In this document: positions 47,580-59,759 of the stretch, piece after piece
How positions within the stretch are numbered: position 1 is the first letter of the stretch
How the letters are laid out: each line of letters begins with the position of its first letter
Source of the DNA: Acridotheres tristis
Taxonomy: Eukaryota; Chordata; Aves; Passeriformes; Sturnidae
Direction of reading: 5' to 3'
NCBI GenBank assembly: GCA_037013685.1
Contig: CM072888.1
Coordinates: forward strand, 3,019,034-3,083,033
DNA: 64,000 nt
Translations under genes and position numbers: made by a program
The notes under the pieces: model-generated
Database searches by the model: none
The model's input: only the letters and a program-made list of their open reading frames with translations
Told to the model about the DNA's origin: nothing

Positions 47580-50500
47580 ATATCAAAAGCATCTTCACTC
47601 AGAATAGCAGATTTGGTGTGTCCAGACAAAGTATTTTGATTTTATGTTGACTTACAGAAAAATATGGCCCAAGAAATCTTTGGCCTCACAAATATCCTTT
47701 CCCTCACCTCCCTACAAAGGGAAATGTATTAGATGTGAATTTACCTATAAATATTTTAGTTGTTCAGTTCCTACTACAGCTCTTGTTGTAATGCTAGCTT
47801 TAGCATAATACTTCCGTTTCAATAGATTTTTAAAACCCAGGAAGTCTTTTTAGCACAAGGTTTACTACAAGGAGTGATTTTGGATTATCTGTACACTTTG
47901 CAAATTCTCGTCAAAATTCAAATTGTCTGATGAAACATGTATTCCTGCCCCTGAAACGTCCCCAAGGAGTAGCAGGGGGGAAATCAATTACTACACCACA
48001 CTTAGTGCCAGACACATGAAACACACTGGAATAATTACATACAAAGAACAAGAAAAAATGTGGGCAATTCCTACAAGTTACTGCAAGCATCAGAAATATT
48101 GCTAGATTTTCATAATCTCTTGATGAAGGATTTGTACACATCCCAGCAGAGTTTTCCATCTCTGGGTCACTGACTGCAGGTGAACAAGGACCAGCTGTCT
48201 CAATAACCCACCTCTCCTAGTTTCTTTTGTGCCTTTAAACCAAGGAACACAGTGACAAAAATGTCACATACCTGACATAGTGGTGGTGGTAATTTTTCTG
48301 TGTATTCAGCTTGCAGGCCATAAAGCATACCCTGGTTCTGCTTCACAGTTTCTCCCCAAAAGCCAATCAGCCCTTCCTCATAAACAAACAAACAAAAAAT
48401 CTGAAACATTAGATTGAAGACAATCTTTGTCTTTCTCACAAATCTCTCGATTTCTCACTTTTATCCACAATTTCTCCCCCTCGTTTCCCAGCTTATTTAG
48501 TCTGGATTCAAATCCCCTTCCAGAAAACATGAATAAATCAGCAACAGCTATTTCAGAATAAACATTGACTGTCAGTCTCTTCAAAGCCTTTTCTGAATTT
48601 CTGTCCCATCCTGCACCATGCCATCAACACCTGCAGAATTCCTTGCAGACCTTCCAAGCTGTGATCCTTTTCTAGTCCCTCTAACCAGTATTCCATTTAA
48701 CTGCTGTGGTCTCACCACCCAGAGGGGAATGACAGTGTCTCTGGTGACACTCAAGACACATACTCCCATTTTTGTATGCACGGCCAAGCTGCAGAGGAAT
48801 AATTCACAAGGATGAAAATATTCTCTATTTAAAATGCCAAAGCTGCATCAGCCTGAGCTGCTTTTCCCTCTGCATTTCCCGGGGAAGCACTTGCAGAGAG
48901 GATGAGGCAAGTGTGAAGCACTGCCCCTTGTTCCTGCTGCTGAGGGGTGCCCACCCTTCACAGGTACAGTCCCTGTGTGCTCCCACTCCCTGCACGGCCA
49001 GCCCGGATTGCTCCCAGCTCACTGCACTGCCTGCAGTGCCAGGCTAAGGAAACCTTTCCCCCTCTCCTGGAACAGACACCAGCTGGCAGCCACACAAAGT
49101 ACACAGCGACGCCTCCTACTTGCCATTACTCAAATGCCACATCTTTAAATAAAGAGGAAAAACCCACCAAGCTCATCCCCCAGAATGTTACATCCAGACG
49201 TCTTTCAAACAGCAAAACCATGAGCAGCTTCCTCTGAGAAGTTCATGGCTATTACTGCTGAAAAATACTTTCTCATTTTCCAGTTTTTATGTCCACAAGA
49301 CTTGATTTGGGAAGGAGGAGCTCCTCTCCCTTTTTTAGCCCATTTCTGTGCTCTGTGCCCGAGGCCTTCTCACCTCCTCAGCCCCTGGCTGACCCTGGAA
49401 ATGTCCCTGCTGCTGTCCCCTCGGCAGAGCTGCTCTATGGCAACAAAACCAGCTTAGAATTGCCTTTAATCAAGATGCCATAGAGTGGCTTCAAGTTTGT
49501 AATAAGAAGATTCTGTCACTCAGTTTTGTATCTAAAATTTTCAACTGACGACATATTGAAGAAGATGACATTAGAAAAGAGTGCAGTCAGAAGCAAACAC
49601 CATTTGTGTTTCAGAACTCCCAGGTTCACCACTTTCCATCACTTTGGTAAATGCCGTTCCTCACCACTTGTCAAGCACTTGGCATTTTTTGAAAACCAGG
49701 CAAATTATTAAGAAGCCTTAACAAGGTCTTCAGGACGTACCTGTCAGTCTCTTTTTTTCTTTTAAATATCAGGAGCTGTTTTAATTCACTGAATTTTCCA
49801 TGCAGGTGGCAGTTTTCTTCTCAGCTACACCAGGCAAAATCCTAAACTTCCCTGAACTGCAGGGTAAATTTTGTGAAAAGTGCCTCAACACCACATACAA
49901 CAAAGTTTAGGATATGGGAAGATGAGAGTGTGAGGCTTATTGAAAAAAATACAGATACTGAGATTTGCTTCAATCACTGCAGTGTAACTGGAAACTCTCA
50001 TGTTTAGGAAAACTTACATCTGAATTTTTCAGTTAGCTTTCAAGTCACTAAAAATAAAAATTAAAAACTGCAGTTTGATACTCTAATAATTCCAAACATA
50101 CAGAAAGTTTGCTAGCTGGATAGACCTTCAAGATAAACTGCATGCACTTGGGCATTACGTTTCCTCATCATTTTGCTGGATTTTAATTAAAGACATCTCT
50201 TAGAGCACAGCCTAAAGGAAGGAACCTTTAAGAAGCTGGATCCTTCATGCCAGAGCAAGGCCTGGTTAGAGACTGCTGTGTGCACAGAGCTGTGGACAAG
50301 GCTGTTGTGCCAACAGTGTTCCTGAAGAAACTGCTTTTGGTCTCTTCTGCAAGAAAGTTCTCCTAAATTACATACTTAAACTATTTGAGGAAAGAAAGTA
50401 CAAAACCTAAACACACTTTGAGAATAACCTTCAGAACCTGTTTCTGCCTTCACAGCTGACACATTATGAGTATAAATGAGCATAAATGAATTTAAGTATT

Positions 50501-51850
50501 TTTTGCTGCAAGTCAGTAACTCCCTTCCCAGCAACAGCAGGTCACAGGTTAAGGGTACTCCTACATCTAAGAAACACTCGTGATTTATTAAACATGCAAA
50601 AGTGCAGGAAGGAAAATGGATGAATACAAACTAATAAGGCCAGAAGAACCTGGTGGCAAACCCAACAGTTGCATTGTGGGTAAAAATAATGTTCCTTCAA
50701 AGACAGCAGAATGAATTCCAAGGGATAATGCAGCAATACATTTTGCTCTGACAGGCATCCCCTTGCCCTGATAACGTGCTCATATGGTGAAAAAACAGAA
50801 CTCACAATCCTTACAAATTTATAAAATGGAAACATTGATTACACTAAAAATGTATTAATGACAAACTGCATCTGCATTACTTTACTAATTAATGTTTAAT
50901 GCCCAACAGAATGTAGTTTTGGAACTGATAGATTGCTGGATTGTTATCTCCCTTAATTTCTTTTCAATAAATTAAACCCTACCAATCTGCTATAGAGACC
51001 CTTATAGGTACAGGGAAGGCATTTGATTTATAACGTTTCTAAATAGATGGCACTGTGATGAATTACCACGTCACAAGATTAGGAGATTATTAGGTTGTGG
51101 GCTCTATTTTCTACTTCACTTTTAAAGCTATGATTCCAAGAAGAAAATCCTCGTAGATGTTGCTGATTTTACAAGAAAGGAGATGTGTGGTGATACTGAA
51201 AATCACGGTTCTCTCTTTCTAAGCATGGGCAAAATTGGAGTATTTTGGCAGCCTGCACGGGAGCCTTGGGAGAAGCAGCGCCAGGTACAAGATGCAGGAC
51301 AGCCCTTAATCAATAATACAATACATTGCATTTCTGGCAAAGCAGGGCTTGGATTTTTACACGAGGATGGTGCAGGGAGAAAAGGAAGGAGAGAGGATGA
51401 ACAGATGCTTGCCACTGACATTCAGTTTCAAAAACCCACTGAAGAAGTTTGCCTGTATGTGCAGAAATGCGTGGGCACAGCTTTGTGTATTGGGAGGAAA
51501 TACATGGAAAGGACCTTTAACCATCAGCCTGGGTGGTTCATCTTTAGAAACCTCATCCATTCCCATAGTTTGATTCACTGTGTCCAATAACAGAGATTTC
51601 AAAGCTTTTTTAAGCAGACATTGCAATGCTTGTGTAAAGTTTGTGCTAACACGAAGATGTTATCTTCAAGTTTGCTGGAAATAAGCACTTCAAATTTGGA
51701 GTTTGGTATTTAAAACTGCTCTGTTAAAAGAGTAGTAAATTAAAAGACTGAATGCCATTTTTCAAGCTGCCAGTACATTTCAGAAATGAATTTTTAATAT
51801 CTCTAATGGCATGTTTTCCTATGGATTACTAAAACCATAGCCAAGGGGAA
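47580..51850. other. Non-coding DNA, no gene seen
   Basis: AT-rich unique sequence. No exon, RNA gene or transposon was recognised. The longest open frame is about 135 codons (51.18-51.59 kb, + strand), without a recognisable domain. Confidence 0.6.
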
Positions 51851-51879
51851 CCATTATTATCAACATGAGTCCAGGGCAT

Positions 51880-52035
51880 CAGACAGCTAATTAATAGCAG
51901 ATCACTCTTCTCCCAATTCCATGGGTTTTTTTAAATGTGAAGATCTCCATAACTGAATGTCATGCAAAATATTATGCAAAGCATCCAGCTTTTTTCCAAG
52001 ATCAGCAGGAGCTGAGTGCCATCGGAAAGGATGTG
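51880..52035. promoter_or_regulatory. Candidate enhancer-like element with paired POU-type sites
   Basis: A compact AT-rich stretch holding AGCTAATTAATAG (homeodomain type) and, at 51,961-51,982, two octamer-like words in tandem, CATGCAAAATATTATGCAAAG. Tandem ATGCAAA sites are bound by POU-domain factors. The stretch is free of simple repeats. There is no conservation evidence here. Confidence 0.25.
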
Positions 52036-55000
52036 CCAGTACAGAGTTGGAGGAGCTCTAATGTTTACTCATTGAAAGGCTACAAATGCAATTCACAGTA
52101 GGACTCAGAATGGAGCCTGGGGGAATGCAAGAATAACTCAAGCCCAGCTGGAATGAAAAATCCTCTGGAGCAACAAATTCAATATGCCAGGGAAAAAAAA
52201 TAGGTCTGAATCGAATAAATTCCTGCAAGCAGACTGGCAAACACAGCAGCAAAAGTTATGCTCAAGAGATGGAAACCAAAATAAAAATGGGGGTTACCAT
52301 GATGGGAATGGAGACCTGAAACTCATTAATTAATTGCATTCTCCCAAATTAAACCAAGGACACTGCCATCCCTAAACTCCTGCATGGAACCAAGTGTCTC
52401 AGCCTTCTATTGTCCATGCACAACCAAGCTTTTTCTGTGTCTTTCTAATGAAATATGTGTAATATCCAATTACCAATCAGTTGCCAATTAAAACATTATT
52501 TCCCAATAATATGATCCTGCTAACTGAATTTCCATGCAGCCCTTGGCACCCTGGTTTATGAGCAGTTCTGCCATCCATCAGTTCCTGTGCTGTCAGGTCT
52601 AGGGATGTGCCGAGCAGATGGCCAAGGATGCTGCCTGAATTCCAACTGCTGGTTTCCACACAGGCAGAGGTAGAGGGGATAGGAACAAACATTTCCATGT
52701 GGCACACAATTAAAATTGACCCACAAGGTGTCACTGTTGCTCCAGAGAAATTCAGCAGCCAGGGGATTTTTCTGGGCACAACCTGAGACTGGGAGGGGGA
52801 GACTGACTCCAGTGGGGATGCACCAACAGGAGCTCTGGTTACTCTTCCTCCCTTTCCCAAACTCTACACATGCCCACACCTTGAAAGAGAAATCCAACAG
52901 CACCACCTACCCAAATGCCACCAGCTGCTCCTTCCTTCTGTCACTTGCTCCCTGCTTGCTGTCCTGCTGCCTCTTGCCAAATGCCCACGTTGGATGGAAT
53001 CAGGCTCTGCCATTGCTCCAGCTGGTGGAGCTGACAAAGTGAAGGCACCTGGTCCCAGTTGCTTCCAGAGCCCACTTTCAACTGCCACGGGGAACCAGAG
53101 ACCAAAGCTAACAGGAAACAAATCCACTGCTGATCACAGCACCCAACAATGACCATGGGCTTCCTTGGGCCTGGCTGCTTCATTCCAATGAAGTATTTAC
53201 AGCAATAATAAATACTTCAGTAAAACCTTCCAGAACATGTTATTTCATGTATTCAAGCCTACGTATTCCCAATTTTAACCAAAAAAGAAATTCATAGCAT
53301 TTACCCTCTATGGAAACACACCTACTGCAATTATTCCAACATTTGTAGCAGCCAAGATTCAGCCTAAGCAAGAGCACATCCTTGCAGTATCAGTGTCAGG
53401 CTTCCATAAACAGTTGTCTATGGATTTGTTTTTCCCAGGCTCTGAGAGGAGAGAGGTCAGTGGCTCCTCTGTGTGTTTGATGACTCCACTGGAACCTCTC
53501 AGCACTGCTGCTGCAGGTGCATGTCCAGCTATATCCCTCAGTGCTGCACGTGTGGGATCAAAGTAAAAATAATTATTCTTTGGGAACACTGAGCTTCCCT
53601 TGGGATGAAGATACTGCCATTCTTAAAAGGAAAAACTCTTAATTTTCACGTTAAACCAGTCTCAAAAGAAACCCCATCTGCACTGTTTTGCATCTTTCCC
53701 ATCCTTCACCCTTCAGGACCCCACATGACAATGGGCCTTTTGGAAATAGAAATGCCAAGGCTTTGTGATTTCCAACACCTCCAAAGGCCAGTCACACTCT
53801 CTTTTGCTATGGAAGTGATCCCTTGCTATGGAACTGCCAAGGATTTTGAAGAACTGGAAACAGAGTGAGCAGAAAACTGTTGTCTCTCATGAGGCCCCCT
53901 GTGACACTGGCTGTATCTCTGCTGTTCTGGGATGGAGAGGATGGCCCGAGCACTGCTGTGTTAGAGGGCTCCCAAAGGGGTGTCACTGCTGTGTGGCTGA
54001 AAGAATCAGACCCAGGTTTGGTACCCCCAGACAGAATCAAATTTCTAGTCCAGAGTTCTCCTAGCTGGTATTTCTTTGAGTAAGACCTTCACAGAGCTAA
54101 TCCAGAGAAGCACAACCTGCAGAAACATTGGGGTTTAGGCCATGTGCTACAAAGGCACCCCTGGCTTTGCTGTAAGCCCCCAAATCACACCAGAACTGCA
54201 GAATAAATGGACAATGCTGTGTAAGGTAGAGCAGTTTCAGTGCGCCCTCAACTCTCACTGTTTTAATGTGAATGCATTAAAAGCTCTCCAGAACCAATTC
54301 AGTGTCTGTGCCCAGATATTTGTACATTTACAGGGCACATGAGCCTTGCACTACATAAATTCTGGGATATCTCCTGGGCTCAGGAGTTCCTGCAGCTCTT
54401 TCCCACAGTGCCAATGGATGATGGCTCCATCGAGCAGGGAGCTGGAGCCCAGACTGGCAGGACCTCATTTACTGAGTGTGGACATGAAGATAAAGCTGCC
54501 CATGGTCCGTGCCAAGTGTCCCAGTCACATCCTGGGCCAGGAATTCTGTTTCCCTACAGCTTCCTCTGTGCCTGCAGAAGTGGCCTGAGGCTGCAGATGC
54601 TGTGCCCAGCCAGGGCCTTGGCAGCTCTGCCACTATGGACAGGCAAGGAAAGGAGGAGGAAAAGAGCCAGGGTAGGAGTCATGGCTGGAGCTTGCCTGGA
54701 CACATGGATTCGTTCCTGCTCAATACCCAGCTCCAGTTCCCTGAGCTGTTAGTAGGCTCAGCTTCTCCCAGTGTTAGTCACAGAAAACAGAAAACAGCCC
54801 AGAAAAAGGGGCCATTTCCTTTGCTGAGCTGGGAAGGAAGAACAGCCCCTCTACACTGGGAATATCTTTCTCCTGCCTCATTGTCTCAGGGCTGTCTGAA
54901 CACACTAAATAGAGCTTTGGAACACACATCTGGCCTCTGAACATACCTAATGCTAATTAATTTTACTTTAAAGACTACTCAACTATTGCTCTACATTTGC

Positions 55001-57320
55001 CAGCACTTCCTATACATATTCCTAATGGTAGATTAGTACAGAAAATGTTTAACAATTGGGTTGCTCCACTTGAATATGCTAGGTTATCTTTTCTGTAGCA
55101 AAAAAGACCAACTAAATAGTGAGCTTTCCTCGAAGATTGACCTGCAATATTAAAAAACACAAAGTGCACTCGAGTTACCTCAAAGACATGGAAACCTTCT
55201 CTTTTCTAAAGAGAAGAATGACCCATGGATACTGCAGCAGGAATTGCTCTTCTCCTGTTCATTATCCAGGGGAGGTCTTCCCCTATCATTGCTGAATCAT
55301 TCCATACTATTTCAGAGTTCATTTTCCCCCAGGTGCTCTCCAGTGTGTCTGGTATTAATTATTTGTGATAGTTCAGTACTGCTGAACAGTGCTGTAATAT
55401 CCCTCCCAGCCATGGGGAAAGGGAGCCAATAGCTCAGGTAAACACAAAGGGGTTTTCCCTAGGGAAAAGCAGCTGTGCAATGTGTGAACCACTGACTTCA
55501 GCAAGGGCTGTGTGCTCCACATCAGCACTGACCCGGGCAGGGCTGCCTGTGGGGATCTGAAAGAAGCAGAAGCCATCACCTCCCTCAGGTTGGGCTGAGA
55601 TCTGACACAAGGAGCCAGCACAAATCAGTCACACTCTGTATCTGCCTCCTCCTATGACCCTCCAGGTGTTAAAAAGGTCAAAAATCCTTGCAAATCCTAA
55701 ATGTTTTTATTATGTCCAACTCAATAGCAATGTAACTGAAACACACCTCTGAGTCAGGCCTTCCCTGACAGCAGTGATGTCCTCATGCACAAATAATTAA
55801 AACTCAAATAATGGCAGGCTCTGTTTTCTCAGATCCCCTCACATCTACTCATTTTTCATTCAAGCTTTTTCCAGCCCCTTACATTCCTTCTCTTTCTCTT
55901 GGGATCACTACTGTAGATTAGAGAGGGGCTCTGACACAACGGCTCAGCCCTTGCTCCTGTGAGTTTAGGAATGACTATCCTAAATCACAGTAAAAACCTG
56001 CCCAGGACACTGCCTCTGGAAACAGGTAATAGCCAGGTATAAGGGACATGGATCAAGAGCCAGATTTCTTCTCTGTGCCCATCCAGTTTCCAGCAGCTAA
56101 GAGATTTCACAGTGCAAAGATATGATCTTTGAATCTAGGAGATGAGGAAATGGATATTCCCTTCACATATTTGTGTGATGTCTTTGTCACCTCTTATGAA
56201 AGCACAGAGGACAAGTCCACAAAGTGGACATGGAGTTCCCACTTGAGCAGAAGGGAAGAGCCGGAGCTCTGGTGGGGCAGAGTCCTGGGCCCAGGCATTC
56301 AGTGGGGACAGGAGCACACACAGGAGTCAGGGATAGAGGAAATGGGTGCCAGCTCCAAGCCAGCATCTTGTTCATCACCTTTTTTTGTTCTATTGGTGAT
56401 AGACAGAATGAACTAAGGTTAATCACTCCAGTGGTACAGGTTAAAAAGAGTAATGGACTGGTGTTTACAGCCAATTCCTTCATCTGAGCCAAGTTTGCTG
56501 ATACAAATATTAAAAAAGTTTATTACAACTTGATTTCTGCGTTGTTACTAATGACCCACAATGCCCTTATGTGAGAGCACTTGTTATTCATAGTGCAAAC
56601 AGAGTTTAATCCCAGGTATGAAATGATAATTGATGAACAAGTAAGTCCTCAGGGTACAAAATCACAACTTGGATTAATCATCATGAACTACCTGAGAACA
56701 GTAACTGCCATGTTTTTTAAAGACATAATACTCTTTGAATTTGGTTTACTGCACTTTTCTGAACTGAAAAACACAATTCCTTGTCATCCTGCCAGTGCCT
56801 CCCAATACTTAAGTACCTGAAAAATAAGTTATCTACACTTAAGTAATTTCAACTTGCTTACATACTTATTTCCTTTCACCACAAATATATTTTCTAAAAT
56901 CCTTTAACACTGATATAATTCCACGTGGAATGTTCCTGTCATTCCCTTCAGGCAGCAGGGGGGCTGGTACTGAGTGCAGGTTTTGGTGGGATGGCATTTA
57001 TTTTGCTTAAAGAGCAAACACAGCTCAGAAATGAAAGTATTTCACATTATTCACAAATAACTGTAGGAGGGTCACTGCCAAAGGAGCTCAATGAGGAATT
57101 AAAACACCATTACCATTCCCAGCTCCTTACACATAGCATCCACAAACACATTACAAATTGGCATTACAAATTCCTGGCCAACAGCAGGAAATAATGATTC
57201 CCACTGACTTTTTCTGCCCAGAATTCTTAAAACCACATATTCTTAAAAACAAGCAAGTGGGAGTTCAGTGTTGGTAACACGGATATTGCTCATGACTTGG
57301 TTTACACACCAAAAGACCCC
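52036..57320. other. Non-coding DNA, no gene seen
   Basis: Mixed unique sequence with overlapping open frames of up to about 143 codons (54.3-54.94 kb) in several frames, none recognisable. No RNA gene or transposon was recognised. Confidence 0.55.
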
Positions 57321-57321
57321 T

Positions 57322-57362
57322 AACCAAACCAAACCAAACCAAACCAAACCAAACCAAACCAA
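57322..57362. repeat. (CCAAA)n microsatellite
   Basis: About eight uninterrupted CCAAA units, followed by 50 bases of A-rich CAAA/CAAAC sequence to about 57,410. Read on the minus strand it is (TTTGG)n, with no G-runs longer than two. Confidence 0.95.
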
Positions 57363-57410
57363 CAAAAACAAAAAACCCCAAAAAGCAAACAAACAACCCA
57401 CAAACAAACT

Positions 57411-59725
57411 GAAGTGTGCTTAAATTTGGGCTGCTAGTACCAATCTAAACCCAGAGACGTGTCAGGAAAGTCAAAATCCATCAGAATTTCAGCTTTAGTC
57501 TGGAACAGAAGCAGCCTTTCATCTCACTACAATTTCACAGTTCCAGCACTTGCTAAGTATTTTACTTGGGATGCACCTAAACAATCTGAATTCTCAAATA
57601 ACACCATTACCTGGGCAATAAAATGGAATTTTTGTAGATTGTTTAGGATCTCCAGAGAGTACACGGCAGGGGGAGGGAAGGTGAAGCCTTGTGAATGGAA
57701 ATATAAAGTGAAATTGGAATTGAGGCATTTTGGGAACATTGCTGAACTGAATGGCAGTTCAAAGAACCCTCACTAAGTGAGGGATAAAAGCCCCAAAACA
57801 GCTTTATTTTAGGCTTGGCTGCACAGAGAAGTGTGTGCTAATAAACTGAATCATCAAAAATAAATTGTTTCCATGTTCATTTCTTTAGAATTAACACCTG
57901 TAACCACGGTTTCATCACATTCATTAAAGTTTGTGCTCTGATGTTGCACAGGCCAAGTTTTAAGGAACTGTATTCTCTTTGTAGAATTGGGCTACTTGCT
58001 TTTCTACAGGGAAAGTTCTTCTCTCCCAGAACAGCAGTTATCCACAAGGATGGGTTTTAATTAGGGACAACTTCATGTACAGTGCTCAGTATTTAAGCTG
58101 CAGGGAAAAACTCTGAGAGGACACTGAGGAATCCAGGCACATAATGCCATCAGCTGAAATACTGAAGGACATGGCTGAATTCCTTTACAAGAACCCAAAA
58201 TTTACTGGCTAATGCACTTCTGTAACTGGCAGAGGATCCAAGTAAGCCCAAGTCCTGTTTAAGTAGCACCCCTACAGCAGAGGAGAGGTGGAAATGTGAA
58301 CACCACCAATGTGAAGACACATCAGCATCAGCTGTATGCACAGTCTGGAGAGTTAGTGCTCTCATTAAATGGGACTGGGAGGAAGGCACGTCCCTCCTCC
58401 CTCCCTATGCACAGCCCTAACCCTGGCCCCAGCCCTCTGTGCCAGCTGGCCCCACAGAACACACCCTGCAGAGAAAACTCTAAGAGTCAGGAACAGCAAA
58501 GTGCTGTTGGCTTTATGGCTCCATCTGGTTCAGCTCACAGAATCCAAATTGCAGGTGCAGATCATGGACTTGGCCAGAGCCAGATATTTCTTTTTTTTTT
58601 TGTCAAGCATAGTTCTAAGCATTAGAATTTCATAGCATATTAAACAAGAGATAGCTATTAAAAATGCTTTTTTAAAAAGTGGCACAAACAAAAATAAACA
58701 TACCACACCTAAGGCTGTAATGCTGCCCATCTAAGCCCATCCCTGAGACCCAAGAATGCCTGTGCCTGGAAGTGCTGATGAGGGAAACAAACTCCACACG
58801 TGCATAAATGGTCCACTGGGGCAGTGCAATATTAGACTTGGCTGCACTGGAACAGAGAGCCTTCATTACACTTCTATGATAAATATCTCCCTTGCACCAC
58901 TGCAATTATCAACGGGCTTGATTAAGGGACTGATTTGAATGCAAACAGCATAATTGACCCATGAGAAAAGAGGAATGGATATGGCCAATGCAGCCTTTCA
59001 GTGCATTACAAATAGATGGCAGCATAGGGAAATGCCACTAGTCACAACTTATTACTTCGCCACTCTCCTTCAAATGAAAAAAAAAAAATTGCATTTTTGC
59101 ATACAGAGTTTATACAATTTTCCAACATATGTGAGGGCTTTTTGAATAGCCTTCAAAAAGTTTTAAATGGGTAATTTTATTAAGTGCATCCATAAAGTCA
59201 TGATCTATATTGGTTGGGACGTGAAAAAAATGGTAATGAACATTTAGCCAGAAGCCCTTTTCTGAACAACAATAAACAAGAAGATTATTGGAATAATACT
59301 TCAGTTTGCTGTCACTTTCTAGTGAGTGGGATATAAAAATGAAACAAAGAGCTGGAACTTTTTGAACTACTGAGATCTGATTTCTGGAGCATTAAAAAGA
59401 TATTAAACTTTACATGGAGTGTACATATCAAATATCTGGAACATCTCTCCTTTATTTACCACAGTTTCATCCCTGTATTGACTTGAATCAAGAGAAATTA
59501 GCACAATTTTAGTGCATTTAAGCTTCAAATTGCCCTACCATAGCACCTTTGAGAGACAGGTAAGTGAGGCATTTCATTACCCCTCACCTTAAAGGTGGAG
59601 AAACTGAAAAGTGAGGCAATCACTTGTGAATTGTTAGGCTTATGTGAAAGAAGTTTACAATTGGGTCCGGCTTCAGTTGAGATATATGACCATTGTGCAA
59701 GCAGCTTAAAAATATGTAATGTCCT
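57411..59725. other. Non-coding DNA, no gene seen
   Basis: AT-rich unique sequence with a T-run near 58,589 and an A-run near 59,078. No gene, RNA or transposon was recognised. Confidence 0.6.
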
Positions 59726-59728
59726 TAA

Positions 59729-59759
59729 TATTTACCTCTGTGCATTGCAGAGGTAAATA
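59729..59759. repeat. Perfect 12-bp inverted repeat with 7-base loop
   Basis: TATTTACCTCTG at 59,729-59,740 and its exact reverse complement at 59,748-59,759 flank TGCATTG. As RNA it would fold into a tight hairpin. The stem is far shorter than a microRNA precursor needs (about 22 pairs or more), so no RNA gene is called. Confidence 0.8.

Noticed and set aside
48495..48525. GGATTCAAATCC, resembling a tRNA B-box
   Set aside because: No A-box at the correct distance, and the stems of a tRNA cloverleaf do not form.
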